A stretch of DNA of 58,383 nucleotides from an uncultured Bacilli bacterium (GTDB lineage: Bacteria > Bacillota_I > Bacilli_A > RFN20 > CAG-631): positions 1 to 58,383 of the forward strand of contig CAKPZU010000001.1 of the NCBI GenBank assembly GCA_934215405.1, given 5' to 3'. The position numbers and the translations under genes were made by a program. The notes beneath the pieces were generated by a model that worked only from the letters and a program-made list of their open reading frames with translations, was not told the origin of the DNA and searched no databases. How positions within the stretch are numbered: the stretch's first letter is position 1; the number at the start of each line of letters is the position of its first letter. Shown piece after piece: positions 58,253 to 58,383 of the stretch.

Positions 58253-58383
58253 ATGCCAATTAAACTTGAAAATTATAAAGAACGATTAATTGATAAAACT
58301 ATTGATTTATATTTAAAAACATTTAAAGCAATTCAAATTGTTGGTCCAAAATGGTGCGGCAAAACATGGACTAGTATGCATCA
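58253..58383 (+). CDS. AAA ATPase, DUF4143-type, 3' end outside window
   Basis: The 43 visible residues (MPIKLENYKERLIDKTIDLY, then VGPKWCGKTWTSMH) match the N-terminus of the AAA_14/DUF4143 ATPase group, with Walker A GPKWCGKT at residues 31-38. Members have unknown roles and are common in gut genomes near mobile elements. There is no good ribosome site within 15 bases; AAAGGAG lies about 50 bases upstream in the hairpin region. Truncated by the window edge. Confidence 0.75.
   Translation, partial: MPIKLENYKERLIDKTIDLYLKTFKAIQIVGPKWCGKTWTSMH

Noticed and set aside
1..58383. Genetic code 4 (TGA as Trp throughout)
   Set aside because: Trp is encoded by TGG almost everywhere, and TGA ends at least three genes at ATGA overlaps (8003, 43204, 54620). 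Two TGA codons at Trp sites are better explained by mutation, and are kept as findings.

Overview
The window is AT-rich DNA with many ATTTA-type codons, strong AGGAGG ribosome sites, lipoprotein signal peptides and Gram-positive style surface anchors. It looks like an uncultured low-GC Bacillota or Mollicutes-related gut bacterium. TGA is used as a stop in at least three tightly coupled gene pairs (ends at 8003, 43204 and 54620), so the code appears to be the standard bacterial one. Two genes nevertheless carry a TGA exactly where a Trp is expected.

Positions 1-47400 form one large glycan-utilisation region. It opens with the C-terminal part of a surface protein (3-2267). Operon 1 (2330-11605, +) has a CUT1 ABC importer of LplB/LplC/LplA type, a nucleoside-hydrolase-like protein, two paralogous clan-A glycosidase lipoproteins flanking a six-hairpin glycosidase, and an SGNH esterase. 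A minus-strand rhaB-rhaA-rhaD operon (11738-15072) sends L-rhamnose to dihydroxyacetone phosphate and lactaldehyde, and a divergent AraC regulator faces it. Operon 2 (16472-27072, +) has a second CUT1 importer, an Ig-like sugar-binding lipoprotein, a glycosidase-like lipoprotein, GH20 and GH127; a convergent SGNH gene and a broken AraC gene follow. A degenerate IS110 copy (29055-30336) separates these from a frameshifted MsmK-type ATPase. A minus-strand AraC/lipoprotein/subtilase group then faces operon 3 (36707-47347, +), with a third importer, Ig-like lipoprotein, GH78 rhamnosidase-like enzyme and anchored surface protein. The inferred logic is: secreted lipoprotein glycosidases trim a rhamnose-containing, probably acylated glycan outside; importers share one ATPase; cytosolic GH78, GH20, GH127 and esterases finish the job; the Rha pathway takes the monosaccharide.

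The stretch 28-47 kb is strikingly decayed: amber codon in AraC, TATT duplication in the ATPase, poly-A frameshifts in the subtilase and in a glycosidase, TGA codons in a binding protein and a surface protein.

From 47400 on the window becomes a mosaic: tRNA-Gly(GCC), short tandem repeats, an IS30-like element whose transposase has no usable start after an early stop, an Xre/zinc-ribbon membrane regulator with a small membrane protein and a repeat lipoprotein, a compact more GC-rich MarR plus two radical-SAM module (53955-55955) with its own palindromic promoter, tandem GTGCAC repeats, an intact IS110 element with a structured leader, and the beginning of an AAA ATPase of the DUF4143 type at the window edge.
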